Below are positions 25,301 to 33,228 of a DNA stretch of 64,000 nucleotides, in pieces (within the stretch, counting starts at the first letter, position 1; every line of letters begins with the position of its first letter). Source of the stretch: a virus; the IMG/VR virus record IMGVR_UViG_3300025646_000030, positions 1 through 64,000 of that record. One strand, given 5' to 3'. The notes beneath the pieces are model-generated. The model was not told the DNA's origin and made no database searches. It saw nothing but the letters and a program-made list of their open reading frames with translations. Both the position numbers and the translations under genes were made by a program.

Positions 25301-27978
25301 TTCAGTTCTTTCTCAAGTGCGCGACGTTCTTTGGCTAGGATTTGAACTTCGTCTTTCGCCTTATCGTTTGCATTGAGCTGCTCTTGGAAGCGCGCAAGCC
25401 GATTTAACTCTTCCCTTGTCTTCGCGATTTGTTCTCTGCGAGTACGCAGTAAAGCTTCTATGAATGTTTCTTGTCTGCCACTCTCCAGCATCTGTGGCGT
25501 TATATCCATATTCTTCATTAAGTTCATTGATGCAGCGATTGCCCGCAGCGCGCCTTGCCAGCCTTGAGCCTGTTTAATGTCAAAAGCTGCATTGATAGCG
25601 CTATCAAGTTCGCCTATCTTTTTGGTGAGTTGATCAACTCTGCTATTTAATATCTGCTGTTCAAAAGCCTTGGCGGCTTTTGTGGCTGCTGTTGCATTCT
25701 CTCCGACCTCGGCGTAAACCGTGCTCAGGCGCTTAACCGCTAGTTCAGCGCGGGTTTGATCCGCGATTTCTTGCTGAGCTCGTTGGAATCTCTGGAAGAG
25801 GTCAAAAGCAACTGTAATAGCTACTTGAAGAGCTACTAGCTGCAACGAGAAGCTTACAAAGCTTTTGATCATATCTTTAATCTTTGCTCCTACAGTTGCT
25901 CCCGCTTGTCCAAGGTTGTCTCTCACGCTTGTATTGAAATCTGCGATGCTTTGACGTACCTGTTGCGTTTTAAGCTGCAGCTTGTCAAGAGCATCAGCAG
26001 TTTTCAGGCCAAATTCAGCGACGCGGAGCTGTGCCTTCTGGAAAGCGGCATCTACGCCAAGCAATGCTTGACCGATCTGGCTGATGAAAACAGCGACCTG
26101 GCCGAACTTTGGCCCTGCTTGCTGCACGAGCTCGGCGACTTGGATGAGGAAAACACCCAGCTGCACTACCGCTGCACGTAAACCAACGATCAGCGCGGTT
26201 ATACCTGTAGTGACAGCTATAACAAGAGTTCTCCCTAAATTCGCGACTAGAGTCGATACACTAGCGATGGCAGTTGAAAAGCCAGTTAAGATAATGTCAA
26301 TTACGCCCGCCAGCTGTACTTTGAGCCAGTTAAAGCCCTGACCCAACTTTTGCACTGTGTCAAAAACGCTTGGGATTACGTTGCGCAGAACAAACAGTGT
26401 CTTCGCGAGAGGAAGAACACCCACGCGATTAAGAACATCAAACTGTGCACCAAGCTGATTCAAGTACTGTGCTATCGGGTTCTTTAGGATTTCGCCGTAG
26501 ATATTGAGGAGAGTGGTAAACGCTGGTATGACAGTCTTGTTTAATACTTCACCGATACCTATCAATGCACTTAGGTAAATCTTGAACTGTGCAAACTTAA
26601 ACGCAGCAAAGCCCTTGGCGAGATTTGCCAATCCACTTGCGATTTGCGCAACGGCTTTGACCGCTTGGTCCGCAAGCATGGCGATCTGAGGTCGGAGCCG
26701 GTCGACCGCGCTCTGGATCTGCAAGAACATCTGGATGGCGACCTGCTCGCCCTGCTGACCCATCCCGATCTGACGCCGCTGGTTGAAGCCAGCCAGCGTG
26801 GGCGCAGCAGCGGCAGCTCCCACAACGCCCCGCGCGACAGCGCCAAATGCTTTACCGAGAGCGTCTGCAATGCCAAAAGAACTCTTGAATATCAGTTGCA
26901 GTCGCTCATACAAGATGGTTAAGCCATCCAGAAGAGGATCAAGCAGTCCTTTACCGAATGCACGCTTGAGCTCGTCCTGGAATTCAACGATGTTGCTCGT
27001 AATGCCAGCGAAGCCCTTTGCGGCCATCGCCTGGCCCGCCGTGAAGGCAGCCAAACGACGCTGGAGGAAGGCCACCAGACCCTCAGCTGAGTTCTTGGCC
27101 TTGGTCACCTCCTCATTGGTGAGGCCTAGCGAGCGGGCCAGAATCGAGTTCTGGTCAATCGTCCCTGTGAGGATCGATCGGATCTCTTGGGTGGCGTACA
27201 TCGGGTCAGACAACCCGAGCGTCCCGAGAGCGGCACTGAAAGTGATTGCGAGGTCTTCCGCATCTTTGAGGCCGCCCCCGATGTTGCCAATCTGCGAAGC
27301 AACGACACCGAAGACTTGAACGATCGCTTCAGAAGTCGTACCTGCGATCTCGAGGGAGCGCTGTCTGATGCTGTCGATCGTGTCGTTAATTGGCTTGTTG
27401 AGCTTTAAGATCGCTTCGTAGGGCTCCGTGATGCGCTTGCCATTAACGGCAACATCTGCGGTTGATACAAGGGTGGTCTTGGTACGAAGCAGTGCTTCTT
27501 GTAACTGGATCTCCCTACCGATGGTGTCGGTAAAGAATGCGCCGAATGCACTTTTTAGAATGTTTACGGACTGTGTTACGCCAAATACGGTATAGCCTAG
27601 ATTCGCAGTGGCTTTTGCGAGGTTGTCGACGCCGCTGACAGAAGCACTGATCGATGTGCCTAGTAGATTGCCGGGAGTAGCACCCGCAATCAACTTGTAA
27701 GCTTTGACAACCTTTTCGCCTGTTTTAGAAGCAATATCTCCTAGGTCTTCAATGTCCTGAATTCGCCCGCCAATGACGGGCATCTGACGAGCGATTTTGT
27801 AGGTAGTATTAAGGGCTGTACCTAATTGCTTAACGCCAGCGATAGTTTCATTGATACTAGGTATGCTTATATTGATCTTTCTGTCTTGGCTTACACTGCT
27901 AAGACGTCTATCTAGTTTATTGACCTTGTCGTCCGCTTCTTTAGTTTCAGCAACAATGCGGATCGTATAGTCGGCCAC
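22324..27978 (-). CDS. Tape measure protein
   Basis: A 1884-aa protein that sets tail length and is ejected with the DNA. It starts MADYTIRIVAETKEADDKV, has long alpha-helical stretches, several membrane-like segments in the 400-700 region (FAAFKFAQFKIYLSALIGIG; VSLQLVALQVAITVAF-like), a coiled-coil core around residues 900-1050 (ELKDIRKQLTKEITDFEW), and hydrophobic Gly/Ala-rich segments near the C-terminus. By the rule of about 0.15 nm per residue, the tail would be near 280 nm; this is an estimate only. Two small chaperone products lie just upstream. Confidence 0.9.
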   Translation of the reverse strand: MADYTIRIVAETKEADDKVNKLDRRLSSVSQDRKINISIPSINETIAGVKQLGTALNTTYKIARQMPVIGGRIQDIEDLGDIASKTGEKVVKAYKLIAGATPGNLLGTSISASVSGVDNLAKATANLGYTVFGVTQSVNILKSAFGAFFTDTIGREIQLQEALLRTKTTLVSTADVAVNGKRITEPYEAILKLNKPINDTIDSIRQRSLEIAGTTSEAIVQVFGVVASQIGNIGGGLKDAEDLAITFSAALGTLGLSDPMYATQEIRSILTGTIDQNSILARSLGLTNEEVTKAKNSAEGLVAFLQRRLAAFTAGQAMAAKGFAGITSNIVEFQDELKRAFGKGLLDPLLDGLTILYERLQLIFKSSFGIADALGKAFGAVARGVVGAAAAAPTLAGFNQRRQIGMGQQGEQVAIQMFLQIQSAVDRLRPQIAMLADQAVKAVAQIASGLANLAKGFAAFKFAQFKIYLSALIGIGEVLNKTVIPAFTTLLNIYGEILKNPIAQYLNQLGAQFDVLNRVGVLPLAKTLFVLRNVIPSVFDTVQKLGQGFNWLKVQLAGVIDIILTGFSTAIASVSTLVANLGRTLVIAVTTGITALIVGLRAAVVQLGVFLIQVAELVQQAGPKFGQVAVFISQIGQALLGVDAAFQKAQLRVAEFGLKTADALDKLQLKTQQVRQSIADFNTSVRDNLGQAGATVGAKIKDMIKSFVSFSLQLVALQVAITVAFDLFQRFQRAQQEIADQTRAELAVKRLSTVYAEVGENATAATKAAKAFEQQILNSRVDQLTKKIGELDSAINAAFDIKQAQGWQGALRAIAASMNLMKNMDITPQMLESGRQETFIEALLRTRREQIAKTREELNRLARFQEQLNANDKAKDEVQILAKERRALEKELKDIRKQLTKEITDFEWGERQKALQLEQQMRDAMAQEQRAQLEERQRIENRGLSDVGANLKQIFDEYETALFDAQVESQRQQTDLVLKRNEIEKQLSDYKYRLEEQTLKLREKMGQMNKKIVDYEAAQRIRASKEALRYALQAAAIQGEDFVVTDEDRRNFLNAAAQQGVSAERALALLKTGAGRNLGLSSATPAQQVIAALKENYAGAFTMPAGEFENALNLRAKAFMGQSQGGSFALQLAAQELGTGRFKRTAPVAPPKMEELSSFVDIGGNTARMRASLESNFAMARELVERTSAIRDNQNLAQFLERLGDPANWGVAASEVGRLDKEILQLQNDTEALSKSIAQGLTDPSALQSLIPIKTAVDVFLTQVYDQLAKSSLLKGVSPDVIASNKQGIADILKGAAVGTIDLQSARKEIDRLLNGSILAKAIKSILGDPAKNTGIIGALRNAADLTQRQSQLLLETLKNDFTKLIQQATDIRPGIQGLLERFNQAQQALIRPGYSLENANRRSDLAAQGYLASQLNRLTPEQRLANPNLVPELQEKAAQLAESYRRTNEQLDPLNRAMENFEQRLGMAVAATEAYATASRGLLESLFSGTTDFREAMSNFTQTISQGFLQQFLDIAMAPMQEQVFERMRKLFGVESAQDRVNREFANTGIKFDTAVTNFDAAVNNFSSSLSAGIGGPDLGANTSGIPYGIRIGDRVGDNPAPRSLPVVAPAPISTLSLEQLLATEGQASLEASLEQSFKGIGESLTHLGTVAETTGKQTEDAADTGKQGFGKFLGAMTGVATGALAITGAIQAMQDAESGTYGTLMSIAGILGGLGSIVGGFAALGKRAAGGPVSANRPYVVGELGPELIIPGASGTVIPNDKIAFTGGSGISTEAGSSGMTVPFQQGGSSVSNAFSTINNTAIPFTKSTERLVAERSERETVAAINNPKPLDVRFESQVINGVEYVSAEQHRKGMAEAAERGRALALSALQNSVKTRKQVGI

Positions 27979-28008
27979 CTTGCCCTGCGCTCATGCGGTA
28001 TCCGTATG

Positions 28009-28985
28009 TTAAGACCGGCGCTCCGCGGGAGTCATCAGAGCTGTGAACACATGGATAGGAATTCGCTGAGACTTCACCAAGTTACGTAGTACGTACTTGG
28101 TAACTTCATCTGGACCCTCTGCAGCCTCTGAATCTGGCTTCCAATCAGGGAAGGGTAAAAAGTCCTTGACTTGTAGTTTAGGTGCCGGACCTTTTGACCC
28201 AGAAAAGCCGTGAGCTATCTGTATTAACGTTGTCGTTAATCTTGCTGTGGCGAGCGCTTGAAGATTAGCCTGCTCTTGTTCGTGGTCAAGAGCACGCTTT
28301 ATTGCCCAGCGCACGACAGCTACAGGCGTGCGGACAAACCGCTCTCGGGGGAAGTCGTCCTTGAGCGGCGATGCCCGCAGCTTGAAATAGATATCGTCCC
28401 AATCAGTTAGAGGAGTTGTTAGGACTTTTTCGCATTCACTCAGGATTTCTTCCGGGGAGGGCTGAACACTTGCTCCTCCTCGTCCTCGTTTTTTGCTTCA
28501 TTCTCCTTCGGCCAACCATCCCGCTCCCATAGCACGAGCTCGAAAATCTGATCCATCAGCTTCGTGGGCATGTTCTCAGTGTCTCCTTGCTCCCAGTCCT
28601 TGAGTTGAATCCACTTGTCGCCATCAAGCTTCGATTCGCCTCGGTACTGCATAAACAGTGTCACGAATTCAACCCGTTGCTGGACAGCACTGATGCTATC
28701 AACTTGAAGGTCGTCCAATTCTGCTGCGTATTCGTACACGAGGTCTGTCTCCTCGCTGCCTACCTTGCCTAGCAGGTCAACAGCTTCTTTGGTGCTAATG
28801 CCTTTGTCTTTAGCGATACGTTGTGCAAGCTTGATTGACTTAAAGGTAGAGCGGGACTGTTTCTTGGAGAACTCCTCGATTCCCTTGGCTTCACCCGGAA
28901 CTAGGTCATGGTAAACAGGGAAGCGGAACGGTCCAATTTCGCAATAGGTGGTCGGCTTAAAAAGCAGTGCGCTGTACTTGCTCAT
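28009..28985 (-). CDS. Tail assembly chaperone long form (-1 frameshift)
   Basis: The G-T type fusion. The upstream frame (28985 to 28440) contains A AAA AAC at 28494-28488 in the correct register. The -1 frame is open from there to 28009 with no start codon near the junction, reading PSPEEILSECEKVLTTPLTD, then DDIYFKLRASPLKDD and on. Slippage would give a product of about 325 aa, 166 from the first frame and 159 from the second. In lambda, gpGT recruits the tape measure and gpG coats it, and both are absent from mature tails. The spacing to the tape measure start is 30 bp. Confidence 0.8.
28440..28985 (-). CDS. Tail assembly chaperone short form (G-like)
   Basis: A 181-aa protein, MSKYSALLFKPTTYCEIGPF, ending in an acidic then basic tail (NEDEEEQVF, PPRKKS). 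It is the zero-frame product of the chaperone gene and would be made in excess over the frameshifted form. It lies between the tail tube and tape measure genes, the usual place for this pair. Its start overlaps the preceding small ORF by 29 bp. Confidence 0.75.
   Translation of the reverse strand: MSKYSALLFKPTTYCEIGPFRFPVYHDLVPGEAKGIEEFSKKQSRSTFKSIKLAQRIAKDKGISTKEAVDLLGKVGSEETDLVYEYAAELDDLQVDSISAVQQRVEFVTLFMQYRGESKLDGDKWIQLKDWEQGDTENMPTKLMDQIFELVLWERDGWPKENEAKNEDEEEQVFSPPRKKS
28488..28494 (-). promoter_or_regulatory. -1 ribosomal slippery site AAAAAAC
   Basis: On the minus strand the heptamer reads A AAA AAC across codons GCA AAA AAC of the chaperone gene. This is a canonical X XXY YYZ -1 slippery heptamer. 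A possible stimulatory stem, GGAGG with CCTCC, follows within 30 bases. The -1 frame stays open to 28009. Confidence 0.75.
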
Positions 28986-29211
28986 TGCGGATTGGGAGAG
29001 TCACCTGCCACGCGCGATGAGGCGTTGGCTGGTTGACGAGCTCGGTGGGAATTTCAACCTCCAGACTAGCGTCGCCATACGCCAAGCGTATAAGATGGCT
29101 TTGGACGAGGGGTTCCAGATACAGGGCGCCGCAGTGAATTGTGGTGCCCTCTATCCGGCAATTCACCGCAAAAACAGTGTTAATTGGATCAATCAAAATG
29201 TCGTGTTGCAT
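28957..29211 (-). CDS. Small protein between tail tube and chaperone
   Basis: An 84-aa ORF, MQHDILIDPINTVFAVN at the start, ending RTAF. It has beta-strand character and two cysteines (NCRIEG, IHCGAL). It begins only six bases after the U-tract of a terminator and overlaps the chaperone start by 29 bp. No family recognised, and no clear Shine-Dalgarno sequence. The opposite strand has a rival ORF at 28948-29220 that looks less protein-like. Confidence 0.5.
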   Translation of the reverse strand: MQHDILIDPINTVFAVNCRIEGTTIHCGALYLEPLVQSHLIRLAYGDASLEVEIPTELVNQPTPHRAWQVTLPIRNEQVQRTAF

Positions 29212-29216
29212 TGCTA

Positions 29217-29242
29217 CTAAAAAAGCCCCTCGAAAGGGGCTT
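29217..29242 (-). terminator. Rho-independent terminator after tail tube gene
   Basis: On the minus strand, an 8-bp stem AAGCCCCT/AGGGGCTT with a four-base loop is followed by a run of six T. It lies 25 bp after the tail tube stop. A terminator here would lower expression of the chaperone and tape measure relative to the abundant tube and capsid genes. Confidence 0.85.
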
Positions 29243-29267
29243 GGATTGCTGAACCGCTCTCGGTAGC

Positions 29268-30272
29268 TTAGGCGGTCTTGAAGGTGGTGCTCAGACCCTG
29301 GATCGGGCGCTTCAGGCCGCTGGCCGATGCAGTGCCGTTGGCGTCCACCGACTGGGTCAGGGCGCCGTCGGCCACCACCAGGCGGTAGATGGTGCCGGCA
29401 GCGAGGTTCGCATCGGGGTTGATGGTCACCACGTTGCTGGCCAGGCTCACCGTCGCGGGCACCAGAGCACCGGAGGACGCGACCTCGAGGCGGAAGCCGG
29501 AGCCGTCGGTTTGACCCAGAGCAAGTTGGGTCAGAGCTGTGGTGCCGTTGCTGGTGTAGGTGACGGTGATGTTGGCGCCCACGGCATGGCTGTCGGCATT
29601 GTCCACCGGGCTCACAGCAGCCTGACGGGTACCAGCCACAAGGAAGAGCAGCGAAGACTGAACGCCACCAGTGCTGATGGCGGTTGCGCCAGCGTCGTAG
29701 CGGCCGAACACAGGACGTGCTCGGGACATCAGGTCGAACGAGATCTCGGTCAGACCCTCAGCAGTGAGGTTCTCCGAGTAGTTCTGGATCACCGCGTTGA
29801 AACCGGTGAAGTCGTAGATGTAGTTGCCGCTGGTGCCGTCAGCCTGGCCCAGCTCCTTCAGGAACTCGATGTAGATCTCGTAGTTCTTGTTGTAACGGGC
29901 TTTCTGGATCAGCTCGAAGCCTTCGTTGTAGCCGCCGCGGAACACAGGGCAGTCCTGGCCGGCGGGGACTTCGGTGTCCTTCAGGAAGTAGGCGGTCACC
30001 GAGGCCTGCACAGAGGATCCGGTGATCACGCTGTCCATCCAACCGTCATCACCCAGGAGACGGAACTCCTGGTTGTTGTCGTTGATCTGGAAGCTGGTGT
30101 TGGTGATGCCTTGCAGCTCGACGTAGCTCGAGCCGGCGTCCAGGGTCGGCAGGGTGATCAGACCGGCGCTGGAGCGCGTAGCGAAATAGCGGCAGGGAGG
30201 GGTCAGATCCACGGCGCGGACGATGGTCCGGTGAGCCTTGTGGAACGACAACCCGATGGCGTAGTCGGCCAT
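29268..30272 (-). CDS. Major tail tube protein with Ig-like C-terminus
   Basis: A 334-aa protein, MADYAIGLSFHKAHRTIVRA. Residues about 1-200 have the tail-tube pattern (VELQGITNTSFQINDNN, SVQASVTAYFLKDTE, TAEGLTEISFDLMSRARP). The C-terminal 110 residues look like a bacterial Ig-like (Big_5 type) domain with AVSPVDNADSHAVGANITV and GTIYRLVVADG. Such domains decorate phage tails. AAGGAG lies nine bases before the ATG, a strong ribosome-binding site. It is followed by a terminator, which supports high-level expression. Confidence 0.8.
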   Translation of the reverse strand: MADYAIGLSFHKAHRTIVRAVDLTPPCRYFATRSSAGLITLPTLDAGSSYVELQGITNTSFQINDNNQEFRLLGDDGWMDSVITGSSVQASVTAYFLKDTEVPAGQDCPVFRGGYNEGFELIQKARYNKNYEIYIEFLKELGQADGTSGNYIYDFTGFNAVIQNYSENLTAEGLTEISFDLMSRARPVFGRYDAGATAISTGGVQSSLLFLVAGTRQAAVSPVDNADSHAVGANITVTYTSNGTTALTQLALGQTDGSGFRLEVASSGALVPATVSLASNVVTINPDANLAAGTIYRLVVADGALTQSVDANGTASASGLKRPIQGLSTTFKTA

Positions 30273-30284
30273 GGTGGTGACTCC

Positions 30285-30758
30285 TTAGGGGATCGGGGGG
30301 TTCAGAACGGCTCCGCGGATGCGGGCCGTGAGGGCCTCGAAGGTGACCTCGGTCCGGGCCATGTACGTGACTTGGTCCCGTGGGAAGGTGCGGGCCAGGC
30401 GGCGGCTGATGTCCAGCAGCGAGACCGGCATGCGCGTGCCTTCCTTGGTGCCGTAGTTCGTGAAGCGCACGTTCCAGGTCTCGAAGGACAGGACGGTGCC
30501 CACAGAACCGGGGCTGGTGATCTCAGGAACGTCCTCGATGACGCACTCGATGCCGGTGATCGTCCAGTTGGACGGCACCATCGAGGCGCCAGTGACGTAG
30601 ACCGCAGGAACGCGGCTGCCATCGGGGAGGCCGTAGTACCCAGGCCAGGCGGTGTAGGCCTTGAGTGTTGTTCCGTCGCTCTCGTAGAGATCGAGGATGT
30701 GGAGCTCAAGGCTGCGCCGGAGCGCCGTAACCGGTGGGCAGTGGGTCGAGATCGTCAT
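30285..30758 (-). CDS. Tail completion or terminator-like protein
   Basis: A 157-aa protein, MTISTHCPPVTALRRSLELH, with AYTAWPGYYGLPDGSRVPAV and SVGTVLSFETWNVRFTNYG. Position directly before the major tail tube gene fits a tail terminator, the protein that stops tube growth at the head-proximal end. The fold cannot be confirmed by eye. It overlaps the upstream gene by four bases. Confidence 0.55.
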   Translation of the reverse strand: MTISTHCPPVTALRRSLELHILDLYESDGTTLKAYTAWPGYYGLPDGSRVPAVYVTGASMVPSNWTITGIECVIEDVPEITSPGSVGTVLSFETWNVRFTNYGTKEGTRMPVSLLDISRRLARTFPRDQVTYMARTEVTFEALTARIRGAVLNPPIP

Positions 30759-31129
30759 TGCTGGGCCTCCAGTGCGGAGCGCAGCAGCTGGCCGAACTTG
30801 GCCGGGGCCTCCTCAAGAGGGGCCTTGGTCCAAGGGCGACCGGGGAAGCGGAGGCCGGTGGTGGCGACTCCGCCCTCGTGGACTTGCCCGGCGTATTCGA
30901 CCGGCCAGGTGAACGTGATCGAGCCGTCGGCATTGACGACCCGGGTCTGGCTGGCGCGAAGACGTCCGGTGTCCACGATGTCCCGCACCTGGGGTGGTGT
31001 GGGATAAGGCCACTTCACAGACGAGATTTCCTCGGTGAAGCGGGCATCAAGCCAGGTTCCGAGTTGCCGCATGGCCTGGGCCTTGGCGGTCTCGAGTGCT
31101 TGATTCAGTTGGCGCTCAGGGCGGGCCAT
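30755..31129 (-). CDS. HK97 gp10-like neck protein
   Basis: A 124-aa protein with a helical N-terminus (LNQALETAKAQAMRQLGTWL), then DTGRLRASQTRVVNADGSIT, TWPVEYAGQVHEG and a closing helix. The order helix, DTGxLRxS, YAxxVHEG is typical of HK97 gp10-like head-tail joining proteins. It overlaps its neighbours by one and four bases, as in a connector operon. Confidence 0.75.
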   Translation of the reverse strand: MARPERQLNQALETAKAQAMRQLGTWLDARFTEEISSVKWPYPTPPQVRDIVDTGRLRASQTRVVNADGSITFTWPVEYAGQVHEGGVATTGLRFPGRPWTKAPLEEAPAKFGQLLRSALEAQQ

Positions 31130-31527
31130 TACGACGCACCTCCGATCACGCGGAATGTGCCCTCGATCGTCTGGCGCAGATCACCGCGGTGATAAGCGTC
31201 CATCCCCAGATCGAAGACCAGCTCGAAGCGACCTCGGTAACCGTTGATCACCGCTTCGGCCTGAGAGCCGTTGGTGATCCGCGGATCGAGCGTCGCCGGG
31301 CTAAGCAGGCGGCCCCGGCAGATGTACGTGGTGTTGTCGGTGCCGGCCTCAGCTTTCCAGGTCGGGGCCTGGAGCGAGAGAGCGGCGAGATACTCCACCA
31401 CCTCAGTGGCCTGGATCGCGTTGCCTGTGGCGGGATCTGTGGTGGCAAACCCCGTTCCGAGTTCGAACGCCAGTTCGGCGTTGCCCCAGGGGGCGTAGGA
31501 CGCGATGGTGGTTGCCGAGATCGCCAT
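31129..31527 (-). CDS. Head-tail connector protein
   Basis: A 132-aa beta-rich protein, MAISATTIASYAPWGNAELA, with AEAVINGYRGRFELVFDLGM. It lies between the head-tail adaptor and the gp10-like protein, so it is likely a head closure or connector component. I do not recognise the family from sequence alone. Confidence 0.55.
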   Translation of the reverse strand: MAISATTIASYAPWGNAELAFELGTGFATTDPATGNAIQATEVVEYLAALSLQAPTWKAEAGTDNTTYICRGRLLSPATLDPRITNGSQAEAVINGYRGRFELVFDLGMDAYHRGDLRQTIEGTFRVIGGAS

Positions 31528-31529
31528 GG

Positions 31530-31838
31530 CTACAAGGCGAAACCGCTGAGGGACAGGCTGTCGAGCAGCCGCTTGTACTCCTGGCCGTAGAGCGTGGCCT
31601 CGAGGCCGGATCCAGCAGGAGCGCCGGATTTGGCCTCGATTTGCATGCCGATCTGCATGGTCCGAATGGCCAGCAGATGGGCGGCGAGGGTGCTGACGGC
31701 ATCGGTGTGAACCGCGCCGAACACCGTCTCGCTGGCAGATCGCCCGGCTTCAGCCAGCGCTCCTTGGACCACCGAGGACGATTGCTCGCCGAACTCGGGG
31801 AAGCGGAGGAGAAATGCGCTGGCCGAGGGGACCGCCAT
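31530..31838 (-). CDS. Head-tail adaptor, DUF4054-like
   Basis: A 102-aa all-helical protein starting MAVPSASAFLLRFPEFGE, with VVQGALAEAGRSASETVFG and TDAVSTLAAHLLAIRTMQIG. The FPEF start, a middle amphipathic helix and an AxxLLAxH helix match small head-tail adaptors of the DUF4054/gp6 type that dock on the portal. It shares its start with the stop of the upstream gene. Confidence 0.7.
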   Translation of the reverse strand: MAVPSASAFLLRFPEFGEQSSSVVQGALAEAGRSASETVFGAVHTDAVSTLAAHLLAIRTMQIGMQIEAKSGAPAGSGLEATLYGQEYKRLLDSLSLSGFAL

Positions 31839-32254
31839 CAGCCGTTACCCTCTGTGATGGCCTGGGTCCGCTTGGCGATGGCGTTGCGGACCTTGATCCG
31901 CTGCTCCTTGGCTGACCACTTGTTGAGCTGCTCGAGATCGAAGGAGGCTTCGACGAGCTCGAGGGCTTGGCTGATGGGCAGATCGGCGATGGTGTTGGCC
32001 ACCACCTTTGCTGCCACTTCTTCACTGGTGCTTTCCTCTTCGGCATCGATGCGCAGGGCACCGAGCTTGAGGAGGTTCTTCACCACGTCGTAGTCCTTGA
32101 TCTTGTCCCACACGGCCTCGGGGAAGTTCCGTGTGACGCCGGAGTTGACTTGGATGTGGTCGGTAAGACCGCCGCCGTCAACGAACGAGAAACCGATGGT
32201 GCACTCCTTATCCATCGGGGGGTTTTCAAGTTCAGGGCGATAAACGAGGATCAT
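31838..32254 (-). CDS. Hypothetical protein in head-tail block
   Basis: A 138-aa protein, MILVYRPELENPPMDKECTI, with an N-terminal beta part (IGFSFVDGGG, IQVNSGVTRNFPEAVWDKI) and a C-terminal helical part with EQRIKVRNAIAKRTQAI. It follows the capsid gene. No family recognised; a head-vertex or connector accessory is plausible by position. Confidence 0.55.
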   Translation of the reverse strand: MILVYRPELENPPMDKECTIGFSFVDGGGLTDHIQVNSGVTRNFPEAVWDKIKDYDVVKNLLKLGALRIDAEEESTSEEVAAKVVANTIADLPISQALELVEASFDLEQLNKWSAKEQRIKVRNAIAKRTQAITEGNG

Positions 32255-32293
32255 GATGAAGACGTGGTGAAGGTTTGACCAGTTCTGAATAGG

Positions 32294-33211
32294 TCAGGCT
32301 TTCTCAAGAACGAGAGCGCTCTTGGGGTAGTACAGCGAGAGGCCGCCGATGCGAGCGTGAGCCGCAACGGTGAACTCCAGCGCCTGACGCAGCGGAGGCA
32401 GAAACTCCAGGGGCTGCGGGATGTGCAGTTGCAGCTTGTCGGGGCTGCGGTCGTACACCACGATCCGGTCCTTGGACAGGGAACCACCCGACTTACCGGC
32501 CTCGAGCTCGTTGATCGGCTCGATCGCTTGGATCATCGGGTTGGTGCGCAGGAAGAACTCCATCACCGTGGTGTCGGAGGTGGTGCTGCGCGGGGTGGTG
32601 GAGATGATGCGGTACACGTTGTAGGGCACCAGCATCGTGTTGGGCATCTCCTTCATGTTGCTGTTCTGCACGAGGCGGGTGGGTGCCTCGTTGAGCAGGG
32701 CCAGCATCTCGTCGGTGGTCACACCGGCGGTGTCGAACCACTTGTCGGGGACAAGCTTGTCGACCTGGTCGTTGTTGAAGAAGCCCTTCATGCCGGAGGG
32801 GGTATCGCCGAAGTAGGCGATCTCCTGCACTTTCTCCTCGTAGGCGCGGCGCACAGCATTGGCGCGGCGCTGCTCCAGGTTCATGCCGGGCACCATGGCG
32901 GCGGCACGGGTCTCCTGGATGGTGTAGGCGAACGAGGCGCCGAGGGAGCGGACCGGGTGGGTCACTTCCTTGCGGAGCACGTCAGCGCGGGGCAGATCCT
33001 GCGCTTTGTCGCCGATCACCTTCATCGAGCCTTGCTTGTCGAAGACTCGGTAGGTGTAGGAATCGGCGCCGTTGCCCACTTCAGAAGAAATGGGGATGAG
33101 GGAGGAGTACTTGATGTCGGCGTACTCAACCTCGAAGGTGCGAGCCAGGATTGTCTCCAGCTCGCGAGCGAGAAAGACGCCGACCTCGTCGTTACGGATT
33201 TCGGTGGTCAT
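32294..33211 (-). CDS. Major capsid protein (DUF2184-like)
   Basis: A 305-aa HK97-fold capsid subunit. The signatures are MTTEIRNDEVGVFLARELE, TYRVFDKQGSMKVIGDKAQD, LPRADVLRKEVTHPVRSLGA, SFAYTIQETRAAAM and PGMNLEQRRANAVRRAYEEK. They match the DUF2184 type of major capsid protein. No long N-terminal scaffold segment is present, and a separate scaffold-like coiled coil is fused to the protease upstream. A GGAG lies about ten bases before the ATG. Confidence 0.85.
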   Translation of the reverse strand: MTTEIRNDEVGVFLARELETILARTFEVEYADIKYSSLIPISSEVGNGADSYTYRVFDKQGSMKVIGDKAQDLPRADVLRKEVTHPVRSLGASFAYTIQETRAAAMVPGMNLEQRRANAVRRAYEEKVQEIAYFGDTPSGMKGFFNNDQVDKLVPDKWFDTAGVTTDEMLALLNEAPTRLVQNSNMKEMPNTMLVPYNVYRIISTTPRSTTSDTTVMEFFLRTNPMIQAIEPINELEAGKSGGSLSKDRIVVYDRSPDKLQLHIPQPLEFLPPLRQALEFTVAAHARIGGLSLYYPKSALVLEKA

Positions 33212-33228
33212 GGGAGGAAGCTCCGTGA

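Noticed and set aside
29511-31007. Rightward ORF of 498 codons across tail genes
   Set aside because: It is antisense to three well-supported leftward genes and its sequence is biased (Gly/Asp/Val/Arg) without recognisable motifs.
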